In this document: one piece after another, positions 14,427-14,621 of the stretch
Layout of the letters: each line of letters opens with the position of its first letter
How positions within the stretch are numbered: the first letter of the stretch is position 1
NCBI GenBank assembly: GCA_001871235.1
Contig: MNUV01000012.1
Location: forward strand, 1-14,621
Length of the DNA: 14,621 bases
Reading direction: 5' to 3'
DNA from: Candidatus Falkowbacteria bacterium CG1_02_41_21
GTDB taxonomy: Bacteria; Patescibacteriota; Patescibacteriia; Patescibacteriales; UBA12465
Notes under the pieces: generated by a model
Told to the model about the DNA's origin: nothing
What the model saw: the letters and a program-made list of their open reading frames with translations, nothing else
The model's database searches: none
Translations under genes and position numbers: made by a program

Positions 14427-14621
14427 ATGCGTCTAAAAATCCGAGGGGGACTACAGGATAATAATAAACCCGCCTTTACTCTCATTGAACTTCTCGTGGT
14501 AATAGCCATCATTGGCATCCTCGCCACTGTCTCTATTATCTCTTTGTCTAATGCCAGAGCCAAATCTCGTGATGCCAAACGAGCCGGAGACATGAAACAA
14601 GTCCAAACAGCCCTAGAGCTG
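14427..14621 (+). CDS. Second type IV pilin-like protein (partial, runs off the right edge)
   Basis: The frame is open from ATG 14427 to the end of the window (65 codons). It begins MRLKIRGGLQDNNKPA, a prepilin leader of about 16 residues, then FTLIELLVVIAIIG with Glu at mature position 5, so prepilin peptidase would cut after Ala16. From AFTLIELL through RAGDMKQ it is identical in protein sequence to the first pilin; DNA identity includes exact runs of 23 bases (14478-14500) and 33 bases (14568-14600). The leader is longer and different. The C-terminal domain is off the window, so whether it also carries FISUMP cannot be said. Confidence 0.93.
   Translation, partial: MRLKIRGGLQDNNKPAFTLIELLVVIAIIGILATVSIISLSNARAKSRDAKRAGDMKQVQTALEL

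Noticed and set aside
1..14621. UGA recoding as in Gracilibacteria/Absconditabacteria
   Set aside because: The gene ending at 5885 uses TGA as a stop directly before the pilin promoter, and recognised genes show no internal TGA.
1..14621. CRISPR array, tRNA or rRNA genes, insertion sequence
   Set aside because: I saw no regularly spaced repeats, cloverleaf with conserved tRNA bases, rRNA signature, or transposase with terminal repeats.

Overview
The window looks like a chromosomal segment from a Candidate Phyla Radiation (Patescibacteria, probably Parcubacteria-like) genome. This is inferred from gene content and style: AT-rich, tightly packed genes, almost no Shine-Dalgarno motifs, a short HrcA, type IV pilin-like proteins with a secreted FISUMP domain, and several small proteins I do not recognise. 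The genetic code appears standard: a TGA at 5883-5885 ends a gene, and the recognised genes have no in-frame TGA. I cannot name a species. No gene-free stretch exceeds about 255 bases.

Left part, minus strand (1-2455). A leftward unit encodes a 72-residue Cys-rich protein, a class I SAM-dependent methyltransferase, a possible 33-residue peptide, and a six-TM sensor histidine kinase that runs off the left edge. Its likely promoter lies near 2482-2487 and carries an inverted repeat placed like an operator.

Centre-left, plus strand (2623-5885). A penicillin-binding protein 2-type transpeptidase overlaps by one base a membrane-anchored 397-residue protein. The C-terminal half of that protein resembles the lysozyme/lytic transglycosylase fold, so the pair may be a synthase/hydrolase module for cell-wall elongation.

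Centre (5905-7244). A type IV pilin-like gene has a C-terminal FISUMP domain. Its last ~38 residues lie in another frame, and adding one base in or just after a C6 tract restores a normal FISUMP ending.

Centre-right (7284-14171). A heat-shock operon starts with a perfect CIRCE operator whose spacer holds the -35 box. The order is hrcA, grpE, hsp20, a 71-residue membrane protein, dnaK, an HExxH metallopeptidase, dnaJ and tatD. HrcA should repress this promoter; DnaK, DnaJ and GrpE form the Hsp70 cycle and Hsp20 holds unfolded clients. The metallopeptidase and the small membrane protein are unexpected members that may link chaperoning to proteolysis or to the envelope.

Right edge (14172-14621). 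A 255-base spacer contains a 12-bp palindrome, a G8 tract, and an extended -10 promoter that nearly matches the first pilin promoter. It leads into a second pilin gene cut off by the window edge. The two pilins share nearly identical N-termini and promoter cores, so they look like members of a paralogous cassette family.
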